NCBI RefSeq assembly: GCF_003073045.1
Contig: NC_037590.1
Location: 5,792,016 to 5,856,015 of the forward strand
Direction of reading: 5' to 3'
Length of the DNA: 64,000 nucleotides
From: Pomacea canaliculata
Taxonomy: Eukaryota; Mollusca; Gastropoda; Architaenioglossa; Ampullariidae
The position numbers and the translations under genes are program-made. Of this stretch, positions 44,700 to 53,634 are shown piece after piece. The stretch's first letter is position 1. Every line of letters begins with the position of its first letter. The notes beneath the pieces are model-generated. The model was given only the letters and a program-made list of their open reading frames with translations, was not told the DNA's origin and did not search any database.

Positions 44700-45745
44700 A
44701 AACCAGAGTACTTCATTAGACAATATAGGGGCGGATGACATTATTTTGGCTGATACGTGATCAGTGGTTTAATATTCATAAACTGAGGGTTTAGGTGTGC
44801 ATGAGTTAAAATCCCACATTTACAACGCAGGAAGGTGCAATTATTGTTTGCACAAAGTGGAGTCGGCAAGGAAGTAAACTAATATTTGTATTCATGTGGA
44901 GAATGTGCTGAGTACAGTGAGGAAAATACCCTTTCCGCATTAGTGATGTCGTTAATGAGTCTTTATACGATAATGATAAGACAGTTTTATACAAGGTGAT
45001 GTTACTTTGTGAAACATTATAAATAATTTTCCGAGAAAATAGTAAATGAATTAGACTTTATTAGATATCATTTAACAGAACATAGGATTATGCTCTGGTG
45101 TCACAACAGAAGTTTTACTCTCACACACATCCAGACTTTAAACATAACTAAATGCTCCTAAGAAGATTATACGTGTGTGTGTGTGTATCATGCTTATATT
45201 TTTAATCCACCCTGAGGATGTTTTTGCCGCACAGCATCTCGCACCTGTTGAGAGTGTTATGTATGTACACAACTACTGACCCAGTTGAAAACACAACCAG
45301 CCACGCAGGCATCGTCGGCAGAGGTGACAATCATACAACACCTTTGACACCAGACACGGAGATGGTTGTCCTTCAGGAGAGTAACGACCTTCATTTGCAT
45401 ATCATGCAATATGCCACGTGGCACAGCTCGATGTATATTAATATGTCAAAGCTGCTTTGAAAAGAAACTTTCAGTAATTTCAGGTGTAAAATCACTCATG
45501 TAACACGTGCCTAATAAACGTCATACCTTACATTGACGAAATAATAACAGAAACAAAACTGAAATTGGAAATACAGGTAGGGCTGAGAATTGAAAGTTAA
45601 GTTTTATCGCTTAATAAATGTTATTTGGACTTACGTAGATCGTCGAAAACTAAGGATAAAAATAGACAGTGAACGATGGCGACCGTGTCACCGAGACCTT
45701 TTGCGTCCTCTCATTGCTGTTATTTTATCTTTCTGTCTCGTTTTC
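44700..45745. other. Spacer of duplication unit 1, right part
   Basis: Matches 56250-57112 and 57625-57805 of unit 2. Holds short (GT)n runs. No coding domain. Confidence 0.4.
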
Positions 45746-45747
45746 GA

Positions 45748-45995
45748 GGCCTTGACCGTGTAGCAGACACGAGCGCACACACGACGACGCCCTGACAGTG
45801 CAGTGGGTTGTGGGGCTGTTGCTGGTGGATATGTTATCATCATCCGTGTTCGGCGTCTGGATTGTGGCGTCGTCAGATCTGCGCCATCGTCATCGACTGA
45901 TGTGGTACAGTTGTTGCTACCCTTAAGGTCCTCAAGTGTTGGAGTAATGTCGTCTCGTCAGTCAAAGATGTCTGTAGTCTCTAAAACTTGTTACA
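45748..45995 (+). pseudogene. Relic of small orphan membrane-protein gene
   Basis: Starts abruptly at the end of duplication unit 1 and aligns with codons for TALTVWQTYEHTHDA onward in the intact genes. An in-frame TAG replaces the tryptophan codon of VWQ, and small deletions shift the frame. The last helix (GCGAVAGGYVIIIRVRRLD) and SSTDVVQLLLPLRSS are still readable. The first half is missing. Not functional. Confidence 0.75.
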
Positions 45996-45999
45996 TTGT

Positions 46000-46619
46000 A
46001 GTAAGAGAAATGAAATCATCCACGAAGAATCCATTTTCAGCGAAGGAATGTTAAATGTCTAGGCAATAATTATAAGCAGTTATGAGACACTAAACATAAT
46101 AAAGACCACGGATTTTGTTTAAAGAAAATAAGTTTGTTGTATTTTATGTATGAATTTCAATACATAAAAAGATTTCAAAAACATTTTAAGAATTTATGCC
46201 AAGAGATATTTCAAAATGATGCCAACGGATTAGAGAACACAACATGTTTTGACAGGGAGTGACATGGTCATACAGTGTACAGCTCAAACATCGTTACAAA
46301 TGATAGTAATGCTACTGTTGATACATAATTTTAACTAGGATGACAGCTATGAAGATGACAACGTCCAGAAATTGTGGATTGATTACCACTTTCACAACTA
46401 AATTGTCATCTTACATAATGAGTGCAATGTTCTTGCACAAGAGTGCATTATAAATATTTGACAAAAATGAAATGTACATCATTAACAAGGCACTAAAAGG
46501 GATGGTGATTCAAAGAATTTTAATATGGGAAAAAAACTCGCGCCCTTCAGAATAAGACAATAAAGGAATAAGCATTTTGTAATAAAGAGATAACCACATT
46601 ACGTATCTTGTTTATCTGG
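46000..46619. other. Intergenic, no gene recognised
   Basis: AT-rich spacer between two relics. Nothing identifiable. Confidence 0.35.
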
Positions 46620-47290
46620 AAATCGGAGTCATTGATGACATCTGTGAAAAGAAGTCGTCCAGTCAGATGCTGTAGTGCAAGGAAGTAGATTGGTCATAAA
46701 GCTTAACAATGAACCAAGACGACCCAGGAAGTATTTTGGAACAACTAACGTTGTCTCCAATCATGTAATTGAAATATTCCAAGGGCAAGATGATAATGTA
46801 ACGATCTCTACGGTAAATATTTGTCAACAAAGCTGAAATTGATACTGTTTATAAGATTAATAAGTTTAATGAATCCTGCTCTCGAGGCAGCACGATACAT
46901 TCATCGAGGTACAAAACGTTCATTGTTACACATTTTCCGGCATAGTAAGTAAGACATAGATAGTGAAGGTTGTGACGTCCGTAAGTATCGATGCACACAC
47001 ACACACACACACTCACACACACAGTGATACAGTGATAATGAAGGTAATTTTTCAGTTTTTCAAGAGGCCAAAGTAACATCGAAAGAACTAAAATGAAGGA
47101 AAAGTTCTATAAGTAAAATAAAAGCACAATAGCAAAAACGTTGAGCACCCTTTGAAAAATCCTTCGCACGCCCCTTTTTCAGATGATTCTTATTTATGGA
47201 ATAGTTTGAGGAAGTGTTTCTCGCTTTCATTGAAACGAGTGTACATAGTCTTGAGTGTAAGAATAGCTCATTATCGTTGTCATTGTCATC
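46620..47290 (-). pseudogene. Ig-TIR receptor E, decayed relic
   Basis: Fragments of the receptor remain in order on the minus strand. The GCSK/LLLYL region is at about 47100-47180. TYGRHNLHYL and DECIVLPREQDSL are at 46870-47000, and TIR pieces (an ILPLEYF-like block, NVSCSK and the DDF-like end) at 46640-46830. Everything between VLPREQD and the middle of the TIR domain is deleted, so the fourth helix and TIR box 1 are gone. A (CA)n expansion (about 46990-47025) has entered the coding sequence. The N-terminal half is absent. It lies 240 bp from the end of receptor F, so it is an old tandem copy. Confidence 0.75.
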
Positions 47291-47523
47291 ATCGTGAATA
47301 ACGAAGCATATAATTCTTGCATAAGAAATATTCATAATAAAAATGTACAATATTAAATCAAATTCATTACATATGAAGAGAAGAGTCGTTTTATAAATGC
47401 AAAAAGATCTTTGAGTGAAACTGTAACTATAAGTAATGAATATGCTTTATTTACAAATGATAGTTTTAATTTGAAAAATAAACCACCAGACCCAATCGAT
47501 ATACTGTATCTTCAAAAGATACG
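47291..47523. other. Short spacer before receptor F stop codon
   Basis: AT-rich, no gene. Confidence 0.3.
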
Positions 47524-49692
47524 TCAAACGGTATGCCAGATGGCAAGGAAAAATATAACAAAAAGAAAGAGGATAATAAAAGGCAAAGAAATGCTGCAAA
47601 TATCGAGGAATTGCCCTTTTGCGTTTTGTTTGTTGCCCTTCTGCACCCATCTGGACAGTCTGCGCAGCTGGTCATCTCTAGATAAAGTCGTTGTTGTCCA
47701 GTCATGGACTTCAAACGGTGTCAACCAAGAAGGAAGCTGAGAGTGGTCATTCTTGATTACAAGTAAAGCCGTCTGAGGTGGCATATTCCTATCAATTGCG
47801 ACGCTGCTAATCATACCTACCTCCAGATTTTGCTTCAACTTGTCTTTCGAATATTCTTTGGACCAGATAATAATGTAACGAGCGCTGTGTTCGACGGCTG
47901 TGGACAGAGCTAATGTTACTGGCAAATTGGGTGGGATGTCCAGCTCCGATGAACACGTTCTTTGTCCACGAGCACGTAACACGGGTAGAATTCGACCGAC
48001 AACTATTTCTGTATCCCATTCTGAGTGAGATATCAAGATATCAAAATTATAACGTGCATCGCCGGTGTCGTCTGTTCTATCGACCTCTCTGTGCCTTAGA
48101 CATGGAAGTGGCTGGTTAAGAATGCATCTTCCAGCATATTTTCCTATCCATTGAATAAGCAGACAGAGGATCCATAGCACGGAGACAAATAAACCCACCA
48201 TTGTTCCAATAAGAAAGCTTTCGCATAAATCAAACACATTTTCTTCTCCTTTTGCTGCCATTTTTACGAAATGCATTACCTCTGGAGGAAGAGACTCAAA
48301 AGTTTCATTAAAAGTTATGTTCTGTTGAAAGAAGTTTAACATGTTCTGCTCACGAGGAAGCACAATCAATTCGTCGGGATGTTTAGCCTCCAGAAGTTCG
48401 TATTTGCCTTTATGGACGTTGTAAAAGTGACGTACATAGTGAGTAGTGTGACGTCCATAAGTCTTGGTACATACACATTGGCGATACTCAGAAGATTTCA
48501 CTTTTTCTGAATAACTTTCTCTATCGTTATTTTGACTAAACGGACCCAGCGAGAAGAATTCGAAATTTAAATACAAGTACAGCAGCAAAAGCTTAGAGCA
48601 TCCTTTAAAGGGTCCTCTGCATACTCCCCCTTCAGCTGATTCTCCGTTTATGAAATACTCTGTAGAAACGTCTTCATAGCTTTCACTCCGATATCTGTAC
48701 TGGGCTCTGTATATAAGAAAAGCTCCTGGCTGCGCAGTTATGGTTATTTGTCTACGAGGAATTTCAACAATCGCGAACTTTGCCGTTGCGTACTTCTCTT
48801 TCACAAAAAAAGGCTTGTCTTCAAAGCTTTTTTTTGTTTTATGATAGCTCAATATTTCGCAAGCAACTTCTTTTCTTTCTTCAGTAGAGTTAAGAATACC
48901 AACATACATTTCTCCTGATGTGTTATGCGTTACTTTTTTAAGAGCTGACACTTGTATCCTTTGTACAATATTGCATGTGTAGTTTCCAAATCCATCGGAG
49001 TCCAGGAAGTATAATGTAAGTGTTGCTAACACAGTATATTTTCTCTGTGTATGCTTTGATGCTGATTGCGCAAAATCGTCATTTTTTGTTGATTCTGTGA
49101 CATTCAGAGTTAGGTGAAAGCGAGTTGACGAAGTAAGTGGTTTTCCATTTCTAAGCCAAATCACATTAATATCTTTTTCCAGACTTTTTGAACTTCCAGT
49201 GACAGTACCAAGACAGGTCAACAGAACATCTTCTCCTTTGTAATAATACGAGTAGAAGATCGAAGTATCAATGTTTGTCGGCCTGTAAATTGTGGGTCGG
49301 AGTTGAAAACCATCTAAGTAAATGATGTTGTCTTCGAAACGACGAACAATTTCTGACTTGAAAACATTCCAAATTCCCAGAACAGTGGCATCAAGAATTA
49401 TAACAACAAACACGTAAGAAAACAAGCACAGGAAGATCAAATAAACAGATAACCTCACGGGGCCCCACTGTACATAAAACTGACCAACCTTGCATAGAAA
49501 CCAACATAGAAACAACCTTGAGTAACATAGAAAAAATAGAAAAAGTAACTCAAAGTTCTTAGAGAAATGGTTGATAGTGTTTAAATCATCATCGTATTTG
49601 TTCAACGATTGGTTAAAAATCACATGTTTTGCGACATAAAGACTCATGAAGCACAGACACACTTTTATGAATGGTTTCATTTTGGTGAGCAT
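47524..49692 (-). CDS. Ig-TIR multipass membrane receptor F
   Basis: 722 residues in one frame. N-terminal helices lie at about 9-26, 48-68 and 82-106, with loop motif YDDDLN. The Ig-like domain has C160, W179 and FGNYTC (C240). The conserved ectodomain (about 306-450) includes QPGAFLIY, SESYEDVSTEYFINGES, KGCSKLLLLYLYL, CVCTKTYGRHTTHYVRHFY and DELIVLPREQNML. The fourth helix is at 492-514. The TIR domain is at 549-683 (FDILISHSEWD, CSSELDIPPN, RYIIIWSKEY, HDW, LSRWV), and the C-terminal helix is at 697-719 (SISLPFIILFLFVIFFLAIW). A possible acceptor (ATTTTTAG) ends at 49706, 13 bases before the ATG, and a conserved candidate first exon lies at 51204-51240. A small membrane-protein gene starts 3.5 kb upstream on the plus strand. 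Likely membrane immune receptor; ligand unknown. Confidence 0.85.
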   Translation of the reverse strand: MLTKMKPFIKVCLCFMSLYVAKHVIFNQSLNKYDDDLNTINHFSKNFELLFLFFLCYSRLFLCWFLCKVGQFYVQWGPVRLSVYLIFLCLFSYVFVVIILDATVLGIWNVFKSEIVRRFEDNIIYLDGFQLRPTIYRPTNIDTSIFYSYYYKGEDVLLTCLGTVTGSSKSLEKDINVIWLRNGKPLTSSTRFHLTLNVTESTKNDDFAQSASKHTQRKYTVLATLTLYFLDSDGFGNYTCNIVQRIQVSALKKVTHNTSGEMYVGILNSTEERKEVACEILSYHKTKKSFEDKPFFVKEKYATAKFAIVEIPRRQITITAQPGAFLIYRAQYRYRSESYEDVSTEYFINGESAEGGVCRGPFKGCSKLLLLYLYLNFEFFSLGPFSQNNDRESYSEKVKSSEYRQCVCTKTYGRHTTHYVRHFYNVHKGKYELLEAKHPDELIVLPREQNMLNFFQQNITFNETFESLPPEVMHFVKMAAKGEENVFDLCESFLIGTMVGLFVSVLWILCLLIQWIGKYAGRCILNQPLPCLRHREVDRTDDTGDARYNFDILISHSEWDTEIVVGRILPVLRARGQRTCSSELDIPPNLPVTLALSTAVEHSARYIIIWSKEYSKDKLKQNLEVGMISSVAIDRNMPPQTALLVIKNDHSQLPSWLTPFEVHDWTTTTLSRDDQLRRLSRWVQKGNKQNAKGQFLDICSISLPFIILFLFVIFFLAIWHTV

Positions 49693-49705
49693 TTAAGATT
49701 AGAAC

Positions 49706-50400
49706 CTAAAAATATGCACTTCGCACATTGAAGATGGTCTTTAAAAAGGTCAATATTAATCTCTATTATGTAATCTAAAGAATTTTTTTGCTATTGGAAA
49801 TCCAATAAGAACACAAAATTTTAGCCAAATTATTAATTTTCTCGCAGACCTTATAGGAGTATGTCTATGGTCTTCAGCCTGGGTTGCAGGATACAGGGTA
49901 ATCAGAAAGCCTTTTTGTGACAGTCAGGACACAGCTGTGTCTGGATATTTCTTCAGTTTTCTTACTGTCTGGTAGGACTGCTGTCTTGCTTTGGTGGTTC
50001 AGCACTTGCTTACAGCTGATCACATTTCTACGACAAAGAAATTATAATTATGTAAACCATTTTTTATAACTAATTAAAATAATACCCACACAGTTCATGC
50101 GCAAAGGAATGTAACATCTTAAATCTCCACAACAGCCATAATATCTAGATACAATATGAACAAAATAGTTAACTAGAATAAAGCCCATACAGACCTCAAT
50201 GAAAGAGTAGGTTAGAATGGTAGGTCCTCGTGGGTAACTCAGTATGTTGATGCCGATAGATAAGGGTAAACAATATTTTTGACACTGAGAACTATTTTCA
50301 AGGGTACTGAGTAATAAAAGAAACCACTTGTTTGATGCAATCGGACAAAGTTGCACAGTTTACCTTTAATGATGACAATATTAATAATTAAAACATATCT
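49706..50400. other. Spacer or presumed 5' UTR intron of receptor F
   Basis: No domain-bearing frame. The 102-codon minus-strand frame at 50048-50356 is hydrophobic in places but has no match in the receptor D upstream region. Confidence 0.3.
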
Positions 50401-51203
50401 AAAGGGACTGTCTGATCACGTTAGTTAAGCAAACAAATAGAATAAGAAGAGAAGCTTTAAATTTATGATTGTCCACGTGTCAACGTCAAATCCAGAGACA
50501 TTTCTATTAAAGGAGTACAGGGGGGCATTTTTTCGAATGATAGAGTAAAGCTTGTTGCAAGATACTCTCCCAAATTATTCTGGGCAAACAGCCCAATTCC
50601 GTCTTTAGAATACAGGACTACAAATAGCACCAAACAAAAACAAGTTAGTCTTGTGACCTCACGCTTCTACACCATTAATTAAGATATGGTCCGAGCTCTT
50701 CCACTGGCATATCCATATTCGTAAGCATATCTATACACAATCTGTGGTGTTGATGTCCGTGCATGGAGAGGTTTGTATTAACTTTGACTTTGGAAAATAG
50801 TATCTTACATTGAGATTTGCCTAATCATTAAAATCTGCACTTTACTACAATTCAACAGCAGTAATGAGATGTAAAAATGGCAGCAAAATGAACGTTTAAT
50901 GTCGTTATACCACTGTTAATCAGTGTTAGCCCAGAGCCAGAAGATTACTGGTTAGCTATTTTATCCTATTAATGTTAGCATAAAATAAAAGCAAACATTG
51001 ACGAGACTGTGAGCATGCATTAGTCCGGAAACCCGAGAACTCGGTAACATGGCGATGTTGTCATTTTTATTGCTTGTGAACTTTGTGTACTTACATTGTG
51101 TACACTATTCAAGACCTAAAACCATTAGTATGTAAATAGTTCCTGCAGTAGGAAAGGGCATTAATATATCGTAGACTACTATGACAACTGGTGAGAGACT
51201 TAC

Positions 51204-51240
51204 CTGTGACACCTTGCTGAGTCGCCATCTTTCTATTTAC
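51204..51240 (-). other. Candidate first exon of receptor F with strong splice donor
   Basis: The minus strand reads AAGATGGCGACTCAGCAAGG, TGTCA, then CAG|GTAAGTCTCTCACC. Joined to the presumed acceptor at 49706, the ATG here would open a short upstream frame (MATQQGVTG...) not in frame with the receptor. It therefore fits a 5' UTR exon with a uORF or, less likely, the start of another transcript. The paralogous exon upstream of receptor D has lost the ATG but kept the donor. Confidence 0.45.
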
Positions 51241-51408
51241 TCAGATCAGAGATCGAAGGTGGTCGATCGGTTTGAGCGGAGAAGTTCCCGACAGCAATTT
51301 CTAGAATTATGAACTTAAAACTTTATGGTAAGACAAGGACTGATGTCACGGTAAGTCAAAAGCTCCTGTAAATTGTCTTCTATGACTTTCCCAGATGAAA
51401 TGACAACA

Positions 51409-51420
51409 GAATATTCGCTA
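51409..51420. promoter_or_regulatory. GAATATTCGCTA motif (receptor F side)
   Basis: Exact copy of the motif found upstream of small gene copies 2 and 3, here about 180 bp upstream of the candidate first exon. It is also followed by TGTCAGCTGTAGAGTTC, a second block shared with the small-gene promoters. This suggests common regulation. Confidence 0.5.
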
Positions 51421-51490
51421 GTTGACTGTTTACACTGTCAGCTGTAGAGTTCACTCCTTAGCAACAGCGGGACGAGTAAAGGCTAGCTAC

Positions 51491-52419
51491 CTCCGTGACG
51501 ACTGAAGTCGACAGTCTACCTCAACGGGCAGTCCCTGTGTAGCTGTCTATTCACATTCTGAGAATAATCTGGTCATACATAAGGTATTAATGTCAAGGCT
51601 TAGTCTGATCTTAAGAATTACTCCCCTTTCCAGTTCTCACCTTTTGATTAAAGTAACCCACCCACTCCCTGGTTTTATGGTTTTATTATATTCCTCTTAT
51701 AACTTCATTCTGTTCCTCCGGCCAATTATTGACTTGTTAATTTGTTATGTATTTATCTACTTTTTGTAAACTAAGACTATATCTACTGTACTTCTTACTA
51801 CAATATTGTTAGCGAGACAGAGAGGCTACCACAATAAAAGCAAGGTCCTGCTTAACTGTTCAAACTAAATCTGTTTCCATGGAACCACCCCCCCCCCCCA
51901 GAAAGCGATTGTAGATATTATCAGATTCGGTTTGATCTCGTAAAGTACCTTGTCACCTTTGAAAAGTAGATGAAAACTGTATAAATACAGGGTGTACTGT
52001 TTATCCGATTAAGTGAATATCTGTTCAAATAAATTAAAAAATTATTAATGCTGTCTTTATATGGATGTTAAGAAGGTTCTATATATTATACATTGAAGAC
52101 GAACTGAAACAGTATAACGAATGCTTTATTGTAAATAACTGGTATATTTTCATCAAAATGTTTGGTAAACGTTTCGAGCAAATGTTAATAAATTCATTGA
52201 AAATAAGTTTCATGTGAGAACTGTAGATACTTCGAGCAAGGTATACTGGCTACATCACAGAGTATTCACGACCAGCACAGAAAAGTTCAGTTTAAGCTCA
52301 TTGTGACTCAAGGCACTTGTAGAACAGCGTGGAACAACCATTAAAGTTTACTTGATTAAATACGATGGCTGTGTGAATGTGTTACAGCTTTCAGCAAAGA
52401 AGGGGGTGATGGGTAAAGG
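51491..52419. repeat. Paralogous cluster segment (matches 21370-22095)
   Basis: Collinear with 21370-22095; holds a C homopolymer at about 51889-51900. No coding sequence. Confidence 0.6.
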
Positions 52420-52599
52420 AGATGTTTGTTCTTTAATCTGTGCATCTGTATGCCTCGGACTTCAGCGCTCACATGGCGTTTGTAGGAGACACAGGACACT
52501 CAGAGTTAGAATCATCCGACAAGATGTAACAAGATGTCGGCAGGTACGGCAAGAAATGGCAAGAAGAGGCTCCATGTGGAAAGATTTTAAAGGATGCTG

Positions 52600-52890
52600 T
52601 TGATCTTTTTAGGTGTGGTTGGGTTATATAATAATTTCAGTTTCATCCAGGTCAGCTTACCATTCAGCAAACACTTCTGAATAAGTCCAACCAAAACAAA
52701 ACAAACAAAAGTAGAACTATAAAGACCACACACATCATGTATGGGAATGTATTGCATTATGAGACACCTCACGTTATAGACAAGAGATATTTCTGGTATT
52801 GTGAAAAAACTTGAAGCCTGATTGTACACCGGGTACATCTGTAGTTATGTTCCCAGAAACCGCCTGGCCTTGAACAGGTTCTCTTTTTGA
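52600..52890 (-). pseudogene. Broken second copy of the small single-pass ORF
   Basis: Aligns with 40485-40748 (MYPVYNQASSFF..., IPIHDVCGLY) but frameshifts before and inside the hydrophobic segment and has an in-frame stop after AEW. A splice-donor-like GAATG|GTAAGC sits at that stop, so an exon boundary is an alternative reading. Confidence 0.35.
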
Positions 52891-52913
52891 CCGTACAAGA
52901 TGGCAGTACTATA

Positions 52914-52925
52914 GAATATTCGCTA
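52914..52925. promoter_or_regulatory. GAATATTCGCTA motif (small gene copy 3)
   Basis: Lies 293 bp upstream of the small gene copy 3 ATG and is followed by TATATAAATGTTAAC and GTCAGTCGTAGAGCTCGTTAGG, as in unit 1. Confidence 0.45.
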
Positions 52926-53217
52926 TATAAATGTTAACTTCGTCAGTCGTAGAGCTCGTTAGGATGTTAGGACAAAGAAAGGTGTCATTAAGTAGCCAGC
53001 AAACTCCTCTGAGGACTGTTGGACCTTGTGTAGATTGAAGGCGGCGATCTACTCAGCGGGAATTCTCTGTCTTTAAATTTGTGGTATTTACAGCCACCTA
53101 CGATACATTGATTAGGAAAGACGTGGGCGAGTATAAAAAGAATTTACCTTTCACTTCCTGCAGAGGTGGAGTTCAGATCGTGCATATTTCCAGAGGCGAA
53201 AACCGGTCAGGGTGAGA

Positions 53218-53634
53218 ATGGATGCCACAGATTTTGTGATGGAAATTTTCATATTGCTCTACACACTAACAGTGGGGATAGTGATGGAGGTACTTAAACT
53301 ATTTATTCTAATTGTGATCATTGTTGTCCTGGTCTTGATGTGGCTGGTTGTCACGGCCTTGACCGTGTGGCAGACATACGAGCACACACACGACGCCACC
53401 CTGACGGTGCTGGCGGGTTGTGGGGCTGTTGCTGGTGGATATGTTGTTGTCATCCTTGTTCGCCGTCTGGCTCGTGGCAGGTGGCTCGTGGCGCCTCATC
53501 CAAAGTCATCGTCTGAGTTGCTACAGTCGCTGCTGTCATCAAGGACTGAAGTAAGGTCGTCTCGTCAGTCGACGGTTTCTACAGTCTCCGGGACAAAGGT
53601 CAAGAACAATGGCGTGTCCAAGAGACGAGTTTAG
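53218..53634 (+). CDS. Small orphan multipass membrane protein, copy 3
   Basis: The ATG at 53218 gives 138 residues. A hydrophobic region spans 8-50 (split by E24/K27), then WQTYEHTHDA, a last helix at 61-81 (LTVLAGCGAVAGGYVVVILV), a basic patch (RRLARGRW) and a polar tail with SSRQSTVSTVSGTKVKNNGV ending SKRRV. Most differences from copy 1 are conservative and the frame is intact, which favours a protein under selection. Short AT-rich and GT-free 5' flank; start context GTGAGAATGG. It stands head to head with receptor F. The product is probably an integral membrane protein, with the tail cytosolic by the positive-inside rule. No family recognised. Confidence 0.65.
   Translation: MDATDFVMEIFILLYTLTVGIVMEVLKLFILIVIIVVLVLMWLVVTALTVWQTYEHTHDATLTVLAGCGAVAGGYVVVILVRRLARGRWLVAPHPKSSSELLQSLLSSRTEVRSSRQSTVSTVSGTKVKNNGVSKRRV

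Larger units (their letters stand above)
40290..45745. repeat. Segmental duplication, unit 1 (partner 52420-57805)
   Basis: Collinear with 52420-57805 from GTTCTTTGATCTTGGCATCT to TTATTTTATCTTTCTGTCTC. It includes the minus-strand ORF, a promoter motif, a small membrane gene and about 4 kb of 3' spacer. Unit-specific differences include an extra about 300 bp here (about 42270-42585) and a hAT MITE (44324-44691). The two units flank receptor F and its relic, so an about 12-kb tandem duplication containing a receptor is the likely event. Confidence 0.85.
50410..51490. repeat. Paralogous receptor 5' region, copy 2 (matches 36714-37290)
   Basis: Longer than copy 1 by several hundred bases inserted around 50660-51150. 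The outer parts align well, including the candidate first exon with its donor and the GAATATTCGCTA motif. Confidence 0.65.

Noticed and set aside
44267-44760. Several frames with GIPWETSHGMGWDG-like text on both strands
   Set aside because: All lie inside the hAT MITE and arise from its CCCAT/ATGGG palindromes.
3934-49692. Annotating the TIR genes as interleukin-1 receptors or Toll-like receptors
   Set aside because: There are no leucine-rich repeats and not three Ig domains, and the N-terminal triple helix and C-terminal helix do not occur in those families.
50048-50356. 102-codon minus-strand frame with hydrophobic stretches upstream of receptor F
   Set aside because: No counterpart upstream of receptor D, no motif, AT-rich composition like the surrounding spacer.
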